The notes: generated from the letters alone by a model not told the origin. Shown: positions 8,054 to 17,959, numbered from the stretch's first letter. The stretch is DNA of 64,000 nt from Halomonas denitrificans (GCA_019800895.1 JAHVKF010000003.1:868001-932000); one strand, 5' to 3'. Made by a program: numbers and translations.

Positions 8054-8914
8054 TCAGACCACGTAGACGAACACGAACAGGCCGAGCCAGACCACGTCGA
8101 CGAAGTGCCAGTACCAGGCCACCGCTTCGAAACCGAAGTGGTGGTCGGGTTTGAAGTGGCCCTTCATGCAGCGGAACGCGATGACCAGCAGCATGATCGA
8201 CCCGACCGTGACGTGCAGGCCGTGGAAGCCGGTCAGCATGAAGAAGGTCGAACCGTAGATGCCGGAGCCGAGCGTCAGGCCCAGGTCCTGGTAGGCGTGG
8301 ACGTACTCTGCCGCCTGCAGGTACAGGAAGAGGGCACCCAGCGCGACGGTCGCGAACATCCAGAGCACCAGCGCACGGCGCTGCATCTTCTTCAGTGCCC
8401 AGTGGGCCATGGTGATGGTCCAGCCCGAGGTGAGCAGGATCAGCGTGTTGATCAGCGGCAGCTCGAAGGCCCCGATCGTCTGGAAGTCGCCGCCGATGTT
8501 GGCCGGCCCGTTGGTGGGCCACGCCGGCTGGTAGTCCGGGTAGAGCAGCTGGTTGGTCATCACGCCGGTGCCTTCGCCGCCGATCCAGGGCACCGAGAGC
8601 ACCCGGGCGTAGAACAGCGCGCCGAAGAAGGCCGCGAAGAACATCACTTCCGAGAAGATGAACCAGATCATCCCCTGGCGGAACGAGGCGTCGACCTTGT
8701 TGTTGTACAGGCCGGACTCGGACTCCTTGATCACGTCGGCGAACCAGCCGAACATCATCAGGATCACGGTCGCGGCGCCGGCGATGGCCATCCACGGACC
8801 GAGGTCGCTGCCGTTCATCCAGTTGGCGAAGCCCGACACCAGAAGGAAAAGACCGATCGAACCGACGATCGGCCACTTGGCGGTGTGGGGGACGTAGTAG
8901 TTTGCGCTTGCCAT
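8054..8914 (-). CDS. coxC: Cytochrome c oxidase subunit 3
   Basis: Haem-copper oxidase subunit III, an inner-membrane protein without redox centres that stabilises subunit I and its proton uptake. The 286-residue sequence starts ANYYVPHTAKWPIVGSIG and has about seven hydrophobic segments, including FSEVMFFAAFFGALFYAR, LILLTSGWTITMAHWALK and TGFHGLHVTVGSIMLL (conserved GFHGxHV motif), ending VDVVWLGLFVFVYV. It is the last gene of the cluster, separated from the terminator by about 30 bases. The usual neighbours surf1, ctaA and ctaB are not in this window. Confidence 0.96.
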   Translation of the reverse strand: MASANYYVPHTAKWPIVGSIGLFLLVSGFANWMNGSDLGPWMAIAGAATVILMMFGWFADVIKESESGLYNNKVDASFRQGMIWFIFSEVMFFAAFFGALFYARVLSVPWIGGEGTGVMTNQLLYPDYQPAWPTNGPANIGGDFQTIGAFELPLINTLILLTSGWTITMAHWALKKMQRRALVLWMFATVALGALFLYLQAAEYVHAYQDLGLTLGSGIYGSTFFMLTGFHGLHVTVGSIMLLVIAFRCMKGHFKPDHHFGFEAVAWYWHFVDVVWLGLFVFVYVV

Positions 8915-8946
8915 GTTGACTCCCGGTGGGTTTCGGGGCGAATCGT

Positions 8947-9513
8947 TCAGGGTCCGACGGACGCCTGCTCGGTCGCATCCTCGTTCTTGTAGACGATATA
9001 GGAAAGGGTGATCAGGTCGATCCCGCCCGGCAGCTTCTCATCGACGTAGAAGCGGACCGGCATTTCGCGTGATTCGCCCGGCGCCAGCAGCTGCTGTTCG
9101 AAACAGAAGCACTCGGTCTTGTTGAAATACAGCGATGCCTGACCGGGCGCCACGCTGGGTACGGCCTGGGCGACCAGGGTCCGGTCGCTGCGATTGTGGG
9201 CGATGTAGGCGGTCTCGTACATCCGGCCGGGCTGGATGTCCATGAACTTCTCCATCGGTCGGAATTCCCACGCCAGGGCGGAATTGACGTTCGAGTCGAA
9301 GTGGACCTGGATCGTGCGATCCGAGTCGCCCGCATCGACCACTTCGGCGACCGCGTCGCCGGTCCGGCCGCCGATGCCGGTGATCTCGCAGAACTTGTCG
9401 TAGAGCGGCACCAGCGCGTAGCCGAAGCCGAACATGGCGACGGCCAGCAGCGCCAGCTTGCCGGCGGTGCGTGCAGTGTTCGTTTCCTTCCGATCGCTTG
9501 CGTTCTGGCTCAT
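8947..9513 (-). CDS. ctaG: Cytochrome c oxidase assembly protein Cox11/CtaG
   Basis: Copper chaperone that delivers copper to the CuB site of subunit I. The 188-residue protein has one N-terminal membrane helix (about residues 17-37) followed by a periplasmic domain with YDKFCEITGIGG and the copper-binding CFCFEQQLL motif (ECFCFEQ), then the PVRFYVDEKLPGGIDLITLSY end. It lies between the small membrane protein gene and cox3 in the oxidase operon, which fits its assembly role. Confidence 0.95.
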   Translation of the reverse strand: MSQNASDRKETNTARTAGKLALLAVAMFGFGYALVPLYDKFCEITGIGGRTGDAVAEVVDAGDSDRTIQVHFDSNVNSALAWEFRPMEKFMDIQPGRMYETAYIAHNRSDRTLVAQAVPSVAPGQASLYFNKTECFCFEQQLLAPGESREMPVRFYVDEKLPGGIDLITLSYIVYKNEDATEQASVGP

Positions 9514-9538
9514 GGGATGGATGTCCGGAGAAGCCGGG

Positions 9539-9718
9539 TTACACCGCGCGTCCGAAGACGCCGCTCAGGATGAACGCACCGTAGACCGCGAGCGCGACGA
9601 CGGCCAGCGCGATGGCGGTGCGTCGAACGCCCCGCCGTCGTGCGTCCCGGTCGTCGTCGCGGCGGGCCGTGCCGCCGCGCTCGGGATCCGTGCGGTTCGA
9701 GTCCGTGCGGTCGACCAT
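9539..9718 (-). CDS. Small single-helix membrane protein between cox1 and cox11
   Basis: A 59-residue ORF starting MVDRTDSNRTDPERGG, strongly basic/acidic for 34 residues (several RRDDDRDARRR-like runs), then one membrane helix (AIALAVVALAVYGAFILSG) and a short tail. Its ATG lies one base past the cox1 stop (TGACATG) and it ends 25 bases before cox11, so it is fully enclosed in the operon. Tiny one-helix proteins at this place in proteobacterial oxidase operons are annotated as cytochrome oxidase small assembly proteins; position and topology support that here, sequence alone does not. Confidence 0.72.
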   Translation of the reverse strand: MVDRTDSNRTDPERGGTARRDDDRDARRRGVRRTAIALAVVALAVYGAFILSGVFGRAV

Positions 9719-9719
9719 G

Positions 9720-11333
9720 TCAGCCCGGCACCTTGTCCTCGTGCACCGCGACGGAGTCGTCGACGACCGGCGGCGTGTCGAAGGTGTGCAGGGGAGCCGG
9801 GGAGGGCACGGTCCACTCGAGGCCGCGAGCGCCTTCCCAGACCCGCGCAGTGGCTTTCTCGCCGCCGCGCACGCACTTGATGACGATCCAGGCGAACAGC
9901 AGCTGCGCCAGGCCGAACGCGAAGCCGCCGATCGAGGAAATCAGGTTGAACTCGGCGAACTGGACGGCGTAGTCCGGGATACGGCGCGGCATGCCGGCCA
10001 GGCCCAGGTAGTGCTGCGGGAAGAACAGCACGTTGACCGAGATCGTCGACCACCAGAAATGGATCTTGCCGAGCCGCTCGTCGTACATGTTGCCGGTCCA
10101 CTTCGGCAGCCAATAGTAGGTCGCGGCCATGATCGAGTAGATCGCACCGGTCACCAGCACGTAGTGGAAGTGGGCGACCACGAAATAGGTGTCGTGGTAC
10201 TGGAAGTCGGCAGGCACGATGGCCAGCATCACGCCGGACAGGCCGCCGATCGTGAACAGGATGACGAAGCCGATCGCGAACAGCATCGGCGTCTCGAAGG
10301 TCATCGATCCGCGCCACATGGTCGATACCCAGTTGAACACCTTGATGCCGGTCGGCACCGCGATGACCATGGTCGCGTACATGAAGAACAGTTCGGCGCC
10401 CAGCGGCATGCCCACGGTGAACATGTGGTGCGCCCAGACGATGAACGACAGGAACGCGATCGAGGCCGTGGCGTAGACCATCGCGGTGTAGCCGAACAAC
10501 GGCTTGCGCGAGAAGGTCGGGATGATCTCGGAGATGATCCCGAACGCCGGCAGGATCATGATGTAGACCTCGGGGTGACCGAAGAACCAGAAGATGTGCT
10601 GGTACATCACCGGGTCGCCGCCACCGGCCGCGTTGAAGAAGCTGGTGTCGAAGAAGCGGTCGGTCAGCAGCATGGTCACCGCGCCGGCCAGCACCGGCAT
10701 CACGGCGATCAGCAGGAAGGCGGTGATCAGCCAGGTCCAGACGAACAGCGGCATGCGAAGCAGGGTCATGCCCGGCGCGCGCATGTTCAGGATCGTCGCG
10801 ATGATGTTGATCGCGCCCATGATCGACGAGATGCCCATCAGGTGGATCGAGAAGATCACGAAGGCGAAGCTGTTGCCGCCCTGCAGCGACAGCGGCGGGT
10901 ACAGCGTCCAGCCCGAGGCCGGGCCGCCCGACGGCATGAACAGGGTCGACAGCAGCATCAGGAACGCGAAGGGCAGGATCCAGAACGACCAGTTGTTCAT
11001 TCTCGGCAGCGCCATGTCCGGCGCGCCGACCATCAGCGGCACCATCCAGTTGGCCAGGCCGACGAAGGCCGGCATGACCGCGCCGAAGATCATGACCAGC
11101 GCGTGCATGGTGGTCATCTGGTTGAAGAACTCGGGGTTGACCAGCTGCAGTCCGGGCGAGAACAGCTCGGCGCGGATGACCATCGCCATCGCACCGCCGA
11201 TCAGGAACATGGCCAGGGACCAGAACAGGTAGAGCGTTCCGATCTCCTTGTGGTTGGTCGTGAACAGCCAGCGCTTCAGGCCCTTGGGCTGATCGTGGTG
11301 ATGGTCGTCAACGTGTGCGGTTTGCGTCGTCAT
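9720..11333 (-). CDS. ctaD: Cytochrome c oxidase subunit 1
   Basis: Catalytic subunit with haem a, haem a3 and CuB; reduces O2 to water and pumps protons. The 537-residue protein has twelve predicted helices. Key motifs include [17 protein letters not shown] (low-spin haem histidine), [18 protein letters not shown] (CuB His, the Glu of the D-channel and the cross-linked Tyr), [10 protein letters not shown] (two CuB histidines) and [14 protein letters not shown] (haem ligands). These mark an A-type (mitochondrial-like) oxidase. Transcription continues from cox2 across a 125-bp gap. Confidence 0.98.
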   Translation of the reverse strand: MTTQTAHVDDHHHDQPKGLKRWLFTTNHKEIGTLYLFWSLAMFLIGGAMAMVIRAELFSPGLQLVNPEFFNQMTTMHALVMIFGAVMPAFVGLANWMVPLMVGAPDMALPRMNNWSFWILPFAFLMLLSTLFMPSGGPASGWTLYPPLSLQGGNSFAFVIFSIHLMGISSIMGAINIIATILNMRAPGMTLLRMPLFVWTWLITAFLLIAVMPVLAGAVTMLLTDRFFDTSFFNAAGGGDPVMYQHIFWFFGHPEVYIMILPAFGIISEIIPTFSRKPLFGYTAMVYATASIAFLSFIVWAHHMFTVGMPLGAELFFMYATMVIAVPTGIKVFNWVSTMWRGSMTFETPMLFAIGFVILFTIGGLSGVMLAIVPADFQYHDTYFVVAHFHYVLVTGAIYSIMAATYYWLPKWTGNMYDERLGKIHFWWSTISVNVLFFPQHYLGLAGMPRRIPDYAVQFAEFNLISSIGGFAFGLAQLLFAWIVIKCVRGGEKATARVWEGARGLEWTVPSPAPLHTFDTPPVVDDSVAVHEDKVPG

Positions 11334-11458
11334 TAGCGATCCCTTGAAACAGGTAACTGCGAACAGTGGGCTGCTGCGTTTTCCGTACGCGACCCGCAGG
11401 TCGCGGATTCATTCGTCTGCGTGGTTCCGTGCCTCGATGGCGTGCCGGGTCGGGCCGG

Positions 11459-12310
11459 TCAGGGGCTGGCCGGACCGCTGTCGGCGACCGCGCCGCTGGT
11501 CGTGCTGGCGGCCATTCCGGCCTTCTGGCTGTCGACCCAGGCGCGGTACTCCTCCGGCGGCACGGCCTCGATGACCACCGGCATGAAGCCGTGGTCCTTG
11601 CCGCACAACTCGGTGCACTGGCCGCGGTACACGCCCGGCTCCTCGATCAGGGTCCAGGCTTCGTTGACCATGCCGGGGATCGCATCGCGCTTCCAGCCGA
11701 GGTCCGGCACCCACCAGGAGTGGATGACGTCGTCGGAGGTCAGCAGGAAGCGGATCCGGGTGTCGGTGGGCACGATGACCCGGTTGTCGACCTCGAGCAG
11801 GTAGTTTTCGACCTCTGCAGGGTCGATGCCGGAGCCGATCTGTCGGGCCAGCGCGCTGTCGCGGTCGAGGGCCGAGTAGAACTGGATCTCGTCCTCGATG
11901 TACTCGTAGCCCCACAGCCACTGGTAGCCGGTGACCTTGATGTTCAGTTCGGCGCCGCTCGTGTCTTCCATGTCGATCAGGACCCGGGTGGCCGGGATCG
12001 CCATCACGACCAGGATCAGGATGGGAATCACCGTCCAGGTGATTTCCGCCTTGGTCGAGTGGGTGAACTGCGCGGCCTCGGCGCCCTTGGATTTCCGGTG
12101 CAGGTAGATCGAGGTGAACATCGCCGCGAACACCAGCACGCCGATGACCGTGACGATGCCCAGGATCACCATGTGCAGTTGGTAGACGTCCTGGCTGAAC
12201 GGCGTCACGCCCGGCGTCATGTTGTCGCCCACGGCGAACAGAGCCCAGGTGACTGCGGCAATCACCGCAACCATGGCCAGGCCGACGATCAGTTCGTTGG
12301 TTCTCTTCAT
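11459..12310 (-). CDS. ctaC: Cytochrome c oxidase subunit 2
   Basis: Subunit II accepts electrons from cytochrome c at the binuclear CuA centre. The 283-residue protein has two N-terminal helices (about residues 8-28 and 45-70), the WTVIPILILVVMAIPA signature, the aromatic electron-entry motif KVTGYQWLWGYEY, a DDVIHSWWVPDLG histidine site and the CuA loop GQCTELCGKDHGFM. No C-terminal cytochrome c domain is present, so it is aa3-like rather than caa3. The C-terminus is a low-complexity Ala/Ser tail. A weak promoter-like pair may lie in the 106-bp gap upstream, so cox2 could also start its own transcript. Confidence 0.97.
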   Translation of the reverse strand: MKRTNELIVGLAMVAVIAAVTWALFAVGDNMTPGVTPFSQDVYQLHMVILGIVTVIGVLVFAAMFTSIYLHRKSKGAEAAQFTHSTKAEITWTVIPILILVVMAIPATRVLIDMEDTSGAELNIKVTGYQWLWGYEYIEDEIQFYSALDRDSALARQIGSGIDPAEVENYLLEVDNRVIVPTDTRIRFLLTSDDVIHSWWVPDLGWKRDAIPGMVNEAWTLIEEPGVYRGQCTELCGKDHGFMPVVIEAVPPEEYRAWVDSQKAGMAASTTSGAVADSGPASP

Positions 12311-12416
12311 CCTGAACTCGCTCGTTGTCGATTTACGATTCGTGGAATTCGCGCTTGAATTCTTGCATTTCGTCCGTGTCGCTCAACCTGCTTGCGACGC
12401 CCTTCGCCGGTCGCTG

Positions 12417-12920
12417 TCATCGGTCGTCCCGGCGGGACGCGGCGGTCCGGCAGTCCGCCAGCGTCTCGCGCAACCACCGGGCCGCTTCGAGACGCTCCTC
12501 GGCCGGCACGAACGCGCCGATCTCGGTGCGTTCATCGTGCATGCCGATGAACAGTCGCGGATCGATGCCGCTCCGGTCGACGTCGATCCGCACCCAGCTC
12601 GACGGCCAGCTTCGCTCGACGCGTCCTCGAGCGGAACAGTCGACCAGCGTCAGGCGGTCGGCATCGACGCACACTTCCTGTCGATGCCAGTGCCCCCGCC
12701 AGGCCAGCCGGAAACACCAGCCGACGATCGCCAGGTGGACCATCGCGATCGCGAACACCGGCCAGAACCCCATCAGCGTCGGCAGCAGGGCCACCAGCAG
12801 CGTGATCGCGCTGAGCACCAGGAACACGACGGCCAGCCGGTCGAGGGTCAGTGAAAGGTTCGAAAGCAACTCGGCGCGGCGGGTCCCGCTTGCGCCGCTG
12901 GCTGCTTCGATTTTCAGCAT
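12417..12920 (-). CDS. DUF2244 family membrane protein
   Basis: 167-residue protein of the DUF2244 family, function not established. It has two adjacent membrane helices (about residues 30-75) followed by a soluble domain with RHWHR/WHRQEVCVDADRL, a SWVRID segment and an LFIG...ERTEIGAFVPAEER end. Genes of this family commonly sit at oxidase loci, and this one precedes cox2 on the same strand; a link to oxidase assembly is inference from position. On the opposite side it diverges from putA, with TACAAT (minus strand, 12964-12959) as a possible -10. Confidence 0.8.
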   Translation of the reverse strand: MLKIEAASGASGTRRAELLSNLSLTLDRLAVVFLVLSAITLLVALLPTLMGFWPVFAIAMVHLAIVGWCFRLAWRGHWHRQEVCVDADRLTLVDCSARGRVERSWPSSWVRIDVDRSGIDPRLFIGMHDERTEIGAFVPAEERLEAARWLRETLADCRTAASRRDDR

Positions 12921-13162
12921 CGGGTTCGACCGTCGAACAGGCGGTTCCTCAGACGACGTATTGTAACGGATTCGGATCGTTCGAGGCGTTGCCGGCGTTC
13001 ACGGATGTCGTGCTCCGTCGGCGCCGGATGTGCGGGCGGAATCGCACGGGCGTGACGTTGCGTTACACTGGCGCCGGCCGCCCCGAGCGGCCCCGTCCGG
13101 ACGCTGTTCGGGCGCCGACCGACTCGTATTTTCGCCACCTTTTTCTGGAGCAGCGGGCCGCG

Positions 13163-16100
13163 ATGAGCGCAGACTTTCCTTTCGTTGATCCGGGCGATCT
13201 GCCCGACCATCCCCTCCGCCGGGCCATGGACGAGGCCTGGGCCGTCCCGGAATCGGAGCACGTGCCGTCGCTGCTGGCCGAGATTCGCCTGGGCACCGAC
13301 GCCCGCGCGGCAATCTCGAACCGTGCCGTGGACCTGGTTCGCCGGGTCCGCAAGCGCGCCGACGACCAGGGCGCGATGGAAGCGTTCATGCGCGAGTACG
13401 ACCTGTCGTCGGAGGAGGGCGTGGTGCTGATGTGCCTGGCCGAGGCGCTGCTTCGCATCCCGGATTCCGATACGGCCGAAGCGCTGATCGCCGACAAGCT
13501 GTCGGAAGCCAATTGGGAAACCCATCTCGGCAAGAGCGAATCGCTGTTCGTCAACGCCTCGACCTGGGGCCTGATGCTGACCGGCAGGATGGTTCGCGTG
13601 GGGCAGTCCGCGCGGCGCGATTTCAGCTCGGTCCTGGCGCGGCTGGCCAACAAGTCCGGCGAACCGGTGGTGCGCCTGGCGATTCGCCAGGCCATGCGCA
13701 TCATGGGCCACCAGTACGTGATGGGCAGGACGATCTCCGAGGCCATGGATCGCGCGGGGAAGAAGGGCAACCGCCGCTTCCGCTATTCCTTCGACATGCT
13801 CGGCGAGGCGGCGCTGACCGCCGAGGACGCCGAGCGCTACCGCCAGGCCTACGCCGATGCGATCGACGCGATCGGCGCGGCGATCCGAAAGGCCGGCGAC
13901 GAGCGCGACGTGTTCGACGTGCCGAGCATCTCGGTCAAGCTCTCGGCGCTGCACCCGCGCTACGAGCCGGCCAAGCGCCAGCGGGTCCTCGACGAGCTCG
14001 CACCCGTACTCCTCGATCTCGCCCGCCGGGCGCGCGATGCGGGCATCGCGCTGACCGTCGATGCCGAGGAGGCCGAGCGGCTGATGCTGTCGCTGGACGT
14101 GTTCGCCGCGGTCCTGGCCGACGAATCGCTGGCCGGCTGGGACGGCCTGGGCCTGGCGCTGCAGGCCTACCAGAAGCGCGCCTGGGCCGCGATCGACTGG
14201 CTCGCCGAGCTGGCCGAGCGGACCGGTCACCGGATTCCGATCCGGCTGGTCAAGGGCGCCTACTGGGACACGGAGATCAAGTTCGCCCAGGTCGAAGGGC
14301 ACGACGGCTACCCGGTGTTCAGCCGCAAGCCGAACACGGACGTGTCCTACCTGGCCTGCGCGCGCAAGCTGCTCGATCTGCCCGGTGCCTTCTACCCGCA
14401 GTTCGCGACGCACAACGCGCACACGATCTGCGCGGTCAGCGAAATGGCCGGGTCGCGCACGGACTTCGAGTACCAGCGCCTGCACGGGATGGGCCGGGAG
14501 CTCTACGAAGAGGTGCTGGACAACGACGGGTTCCAGGGCCACTGCCGCGTCTACGCGCCGGTCGGAAACCACAAGGACCTGCTCCCGTACCTGGTCCGGC
14601 GCCTGCTCGAGAACGGCGCGAACACCTCCTTCGTCAATCGCATCGTCGACGAGCGGCTGCCGCCGGAAGAGGTGGTGTCCGACCCGATCGAGGCGGTCGA
14701 GCGCTTCGACGTGCTGTCGCACCCGAAGATCCCGCTTCCGGTCGATCTGTTCGGCGAGGACCGGTGCAATTCCCGCGGCATCAATTTCGCCCGACAGGGC
14801 GATCTGGAACGCCTGGCCGAGCAGATGAAGGCCACCGGCAGCGGCGAATGGCGGGCCGCGCCGATGGGCGTTTCCGGCCTGCCGTCGGAAGCCGCCCGCG
14901 TCGTGCGCTCGCCGGCCGATCGCGAGGATCGGGTCGGCGAGGTGGCGTTCGCGGTACCCGAAGCCGCCGGCCCGGCCATCGAAGTGGCGCTTTCGAAGCA
15001 GCGCGATTGGGATGCGACGCCGGCCGCCGACCGGGCCGCCACGCTGGATCGCCTGGCCGACCTGCTCGAGGACCATCGCGACGAGCTGATGGCCCTGTGC
15101 GTGCGCGAAGCCGGCAAGTCCTTGAAGGACGGCATCGCCGAAGTCCGCGAGGCCGCCGATTTCTGCCGCTACTACGCGATGGAAGCACGCCGCGAGTTCG
15201 CCGGGCCGACGGTCCTGCCGGGGCCCACCGGCGAGCACAACGAGCTGTCCCTGCACGGTCGCGGCGTGTTCGTCTGTATCAGCCCGTGGAACTTCCCGCT
15301 GGCGATCTTCACCGGCCAGGTGGTCGCCGCGCTGGTCGCCGGCAACGCGGTCATTGCCAAGCCCGCCGAGCAAACCCCGCTGGTCGCTGCGCGCGCCGTC
15401 GAACTGATGTACCAGGCAGGCATTCCCGAGGGCGTGCTGCAGATGCTGCCCGGCGACGGGCGGCTGGGTGCGGCGCTGACCCGCGATCCGCGGATCGCCG
15501 GGGTGGCCTTCACGGGGTCGACCGAGACGGCGCGGGCGATCAACCGGGCCCTGGCCGAGCGCGACGGCCCGCTGGCGACCCTGATTGCCGAGACCGGCGG
15601 CCAGAACGCGATGATCGTCGATTCCTCGGCCCTGGCCGAACAGGTCGTCCGCGACGTCATCCAGTCGGCGTTCCTGTCGGCCGGCCAGCGCTGCTCCGCG
15701 CTGCGCGTGCTGTATGTGCAGGACGACGTCGCCGACCATATGCTGACGATGCTGGCCGGCGCGATGAAGGAGCTGCGCGTCGGCTGGCCCGGCCACCTCA
15801 AGAGCGATATCGGCCCGGTGATCGACGCCTCGCAGCTGCAGATGCTGCAGTCGCACGCCGACCGGATGGAATCGGGCGCCAAGCTGCTCGCCAAGGTGCC
15901 GTTGGAAGGGCGCCGGCCCGAGGGGTTCTGGTTCGCGCCGCGCGCCTACGAGATCAGCGGCATCGAGAGCCTGGACGGCGAGGTGTTCGGGCCGATGCTG
16001 CACGTGGTGCGCTACCGGGCGCGCGACATCGACAAGGTCATCGACGCGATCAACGCAACGGGCTACGGCCTGACCCTGGGCGTGCACAGCCGCATCGACC

Positions 16101-16330
16101 GGGTCCAGCAGTCCCTGTGCCGGCGGGTCCATGTCGGCAACGCCTACGTCAATCGAAACATGACCGGCGCCGTGGTCGGCGTCCAGCCGTTCGGCGGCGA
16201 GGGCCTCTCGGGCACCGGACCGAAGGCCGGCGGCCCGCACTACCTCGCGCGCTTTGCCGTCGAGCGCGTGCGCACGATCAACACCGCGGCCGTCGGAGGA
16301 AACGCTTCGCTGATGGTGCTGTCGGACTGA
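13163..16330 (+). CDS. putA: Bifunctional proline dehydrogenase / P5C dehydrogenase
   Basis: Oxidises proline to glutamate in two steps: an FAD-linked dehydrogenase passes electrons to quinone, and an NAD-linked aldehyde dehydrogenase oxidises glutamate semialdehyde. The 1055-residue protein has a PutA N-terminal helical region, the PRODH barrel (RIPIRLVKGAYWDTEIK, FATHNAHT, RLHGMG), then the ALDH part with ISPWNFPLAIFTGQV, the Glu in ETGGQN and the catalytic Cys844 in GQRCSALRV. I start at MSADFPFVDPGDL; an upstream in-frame extension of 104 codons is arginine-rich non-coding sequence. The start leaves no room for the ribbon-helix-helix DNA-binding domain of trifunctional PutA, so this form should not repress its own gene. 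TACACT at 13064-13069 is a possible -10. Confidence 0.97.
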   Translation: MSADFPFVDPGDLPDHPLRRAMDEAWAVPESEHVPSLLAEIRLGTDARAAISNRAVDLVRRVRKRADDQGAMEAFMREYDLSSEEGVVLMCLAEALLRIPDSDTAEALIADKLSEANWETHLGKSESLFVNASTWGLMLTGRMVRVGQSARRDFSSVLARLANKSGEPVVRLAIRQAMRIMGHQYVMGRTISEAMDRAGKKGNRRFRYSFDMLGEAALTAEDAERYRQAYADAIDAIGAAIRKAGDERDVFDVPSISVKLSALHPRYEPAKRQRVLDELAPVLLDLARRARDAGIALTVDAEEAERLMLSLDVFAAVLADESLAGWDGLGLALQAYQKRAWAAIDWLAELAERTGHRIPIRLVKGAYWDTEIKFAQVEGHDGYPVFSRKPNTDVSYLACARKLLDLPGAFYPQFATHNAHTICAVSEMAGSRTDFEYQRLHGMGRELYEEVLDNDGFQGHCRVYAPVGNHKDLLPYLVRRLLENGANTSFVNRIVDERLPPEEVVSDPIEAVERFDVLSHPKIPLPVDLFGEDRCNSRGINFARQGDLERLAEQMKATGSGEWRAAPMGVSGLPSEAARVVRSPADREDRVGEVAFAVPEAAGPAIEVALSKQRDWDATPAADRAATLDRLADLLEDHRDELMALCVREAGKSLKDGIAEVREAADFCRYYAMEARREFAGPTVLPGPTGEHNELSLHGRGVFVCISPWNFPLAIFTGQVVAALVAGNAVIAKPAEQTPLVAARAVELMYQAGIPEGVLQMLPGDGRLGAALTRDPRIAGVAFTGSTETARAINRALAERDGPLATLIAETGGQNAMIVDSSALAEQVVRDVIQSAFLSAGQRCSALRVLYVQDDVADHMLTMLAGAMKELRVGWPGHLKSDIGPVIDASQLQMLQSHADRMESGAKLLAKVPLEGRRPEGFWFAPRAYEISGIESLDGEVFGPMLHVVRYRARDIDKVIDAINATGYGLTLGVHSRIDRVQQSLCRRVHVGNAYVNRNMTGAVVGVQPFGGEGLSGTGPKAGGPHYLARFAVERVRTINTAAVGGNASLMVLSD

Positions 16331-16351
16331 CCATGAGCGCAGCCCGCTGAC

Positions 16352-17959
16352 ATGTACGAACAGTTCTACGGTCTCGACGAGCGCCCGTTCTCGATCACCC
16401 CGGACCCGCGCTTCGTCTACCTGAGCCAGCGCCACCAGGACGCCCTGGCGCACCTGTTGTACGGCATCGGCCGCGGCGGCAGCGGGGGCTTCGTCCAGCT
16501 CACCGGCGAAGTCGGCACCGGCAAGACCACCTTGTGCCGCTTGCTGCTCGAGCAGGTGCCCGAACGCACGCACATCGCGCTGGTGCTCAACCCCATGCTC
16601 GAGCCGCGCGAGCTCCTGCGCGCGGTCTGCCGCGAGCTGGCGGTTCCGCTCGAGGACTCCGACGGCAGCCTGGAGGATCTCAACGAGCGCCTCAACCGGC
16701 GGCTGCTCGACATCCATTCCGCCGGCGAGCGCGCGGTCCTGATCGTCGACGAAGCGCAGAACATGAGCCGCGAGACCCTGGAGCAGGTCCGCCTGCTGAC
16801 CAACCTCGAGACCGCCACCGACAAGCTGCTGCAGATCATCCTGCTCGGCCAGCCGGAGTTGCGCGAACTACTGTCGCGCCCGTCGCTGCGCCAGCTCGCG
16901 CAGCGGATCACCGCACGCTATCACCTGGCCCCCCTGGCGCCGACCGAGACCGCCGAATACGTGCGTCACCGGCTGACCATCGCCGGCGCCGAGCGCTGCC
17001 CGTTCACGCCGGCGGCGCTGCGCACGCTGCACCACGTCTCCGGCGGCGTGCCGCGGCTGATCAACATCATTGCCGATCGCGCGCTGATGGCCGGCTACGC
17101 GGCCGAGAGCGACCGCATCACGCCGGCCTTGATCAATCGGGCCGCCGGCGAGGTGGTGGTCGGCGACGAGGAGGGCGGTCGACGCAGCCTGACCGCGGGG
17201 CTTTCGCTGGCCGCGGTGGTGCTGGTGCTGGTCGTTGCCGCGGGCGTGGTCTGGTCCCTGAACCGGGTGCCCGCCGAACCGCCGCCGGACGAGCCGCAGC
17301 CGATGTGGAGGCAGGTGCTCGACGATGCCAGCGCCATTGATGCGATGCGCGAAGCCGCCGCGCTCTGGCCCGGCGTGGACGCCGCGCTGGTCGAGACCGC
17401 CTGCCGCGACCAGCACGCCGAGGGCCTGGCCTGCTACCGCCTGCGGGGCAACCTGGCCCTGATCCGCGACCTCGGCCGACCGGTGCTGCTGCGCCTGGCC
17501 GAGCCGGAGGACGCGATGGTGCTGCTGGTCGCGCTCGGCGACCGGCAGCTGCGGATCCGCCAGTCGGGCCAGGACTTCCGCGTGCCGTCGGACGCGGTGG
17601 AGCGGCGGTGGCGTGGTGAGTTTCTCGCGATCTGGCCCGACAGCGGCCGGATCTGGCGCAGCGGCGAACGCGATGCGGCGATCGAATCGCTGAAGCGGAC
17701 CGCCGCTGCGCATGCCGAATCGCCCTGGAACGGCGCCCTGGACGATCGCTACGACGCGGCCTTCGAGGACTGGGTGCGGGGCTTTCAGCGCCGCAACGGG
17801 CTGCGCGAAGACGGCATGATCGGCCCGGTCACCCGGCTCTACATGACGGCGCCGTCGGCCGGGACGGTGGCGGCGAACGGCGCGCTGGCACCGACCGGGG
17901 CCACGGCGCCCGCGACATCGGACGACGGTGCAGATGAACCGCCGGCGGGGCCGCGCTGA
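16352..17959 (+). CDS. gspA: GspA/ExeA-type ATPase with peptidoglycan-binding domain
   Basis: ExeA-family AAA ATPase that, with GspB, helps place or assemble the type II secretion secretin across the peptidoglycan. The 535-residue protein starts MYEQFYGLDERPFSITPDP, has Walker A GEVGTGKTT (residues 52-60), Walker B LIVDEAQNM, a sensor region (QLAQRITARYHLAPL), one membrane helix at about 283-303, and a C-terminal peptidoglycan-binding-type segment (FQRRNGLREDGMIGPVT) in the periplasm. Its stop overlaps the gspB start (TGATG). No other gsp genes are in the window. It follows putA by 21 bases, so the two may be co-transcribed although functionally unrelated. Confidence 0.92.
   Translation: MYEQFYGLDERPFSITPDPRFVYLSQRHQDALAHLLYGIGRGGSGGFVQLTGEVGTGKTTLCRLLLEQVPERTHIALVLNPMLEPRELLRAVCRELAVPLEDSDGSLEDLNERLNRRLLDIHSAGERAVLIVDEAQNMSRETLEQVRLLTNLETATDKLLQIILLGQPELRELLSRPSLRQLAQRITARYHLAPLAPTETAEYVRHRLTIAGAERCPFTPAALRTLHHVSGGVPRLINIIADRALMAGYAAESDRITPALINRAAGEVVVGDEEGGRRSLTAGLSLAAVVLVLVVAAGVVWSLNRVPAEPPPDEPQPMWRQVLDDASAIDAMREAAALWPGVDAALVETACRDQHAEGLACYRLRGNLALIRDLGRPVLLRLAEPEDAMVLLVALGDRQLRIRQSGQDFRVPSDAVERRWRGEFLAIWPDSGRIWRSGERDAAIESLKRTAAAHAESPWNGALDDRYDAAFEDWVRGFQRRNGLREDGMIGPVTRLYMTAPSAGTVAANGALAPTGATAPATSDDGADEPPAGPR

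Noticed and set aside
12851-13162. N-terminal extension of PutA by 104 codons
   Set aside because: It overlaps the divergent DUF2244 gene and the intergenic promoter region, is arginine-rich, and lacks PutA homology.
13432-16350. 972-codon frame overlapping putA on the same strand
   Set aside because: Arg/Gly/Ala-rich frame-shifted reading of putA.
12914-16717. 1267-codon open frame opposite putA
   Set aside because: Antisense shadow created by codon bias; no recognisable domain.
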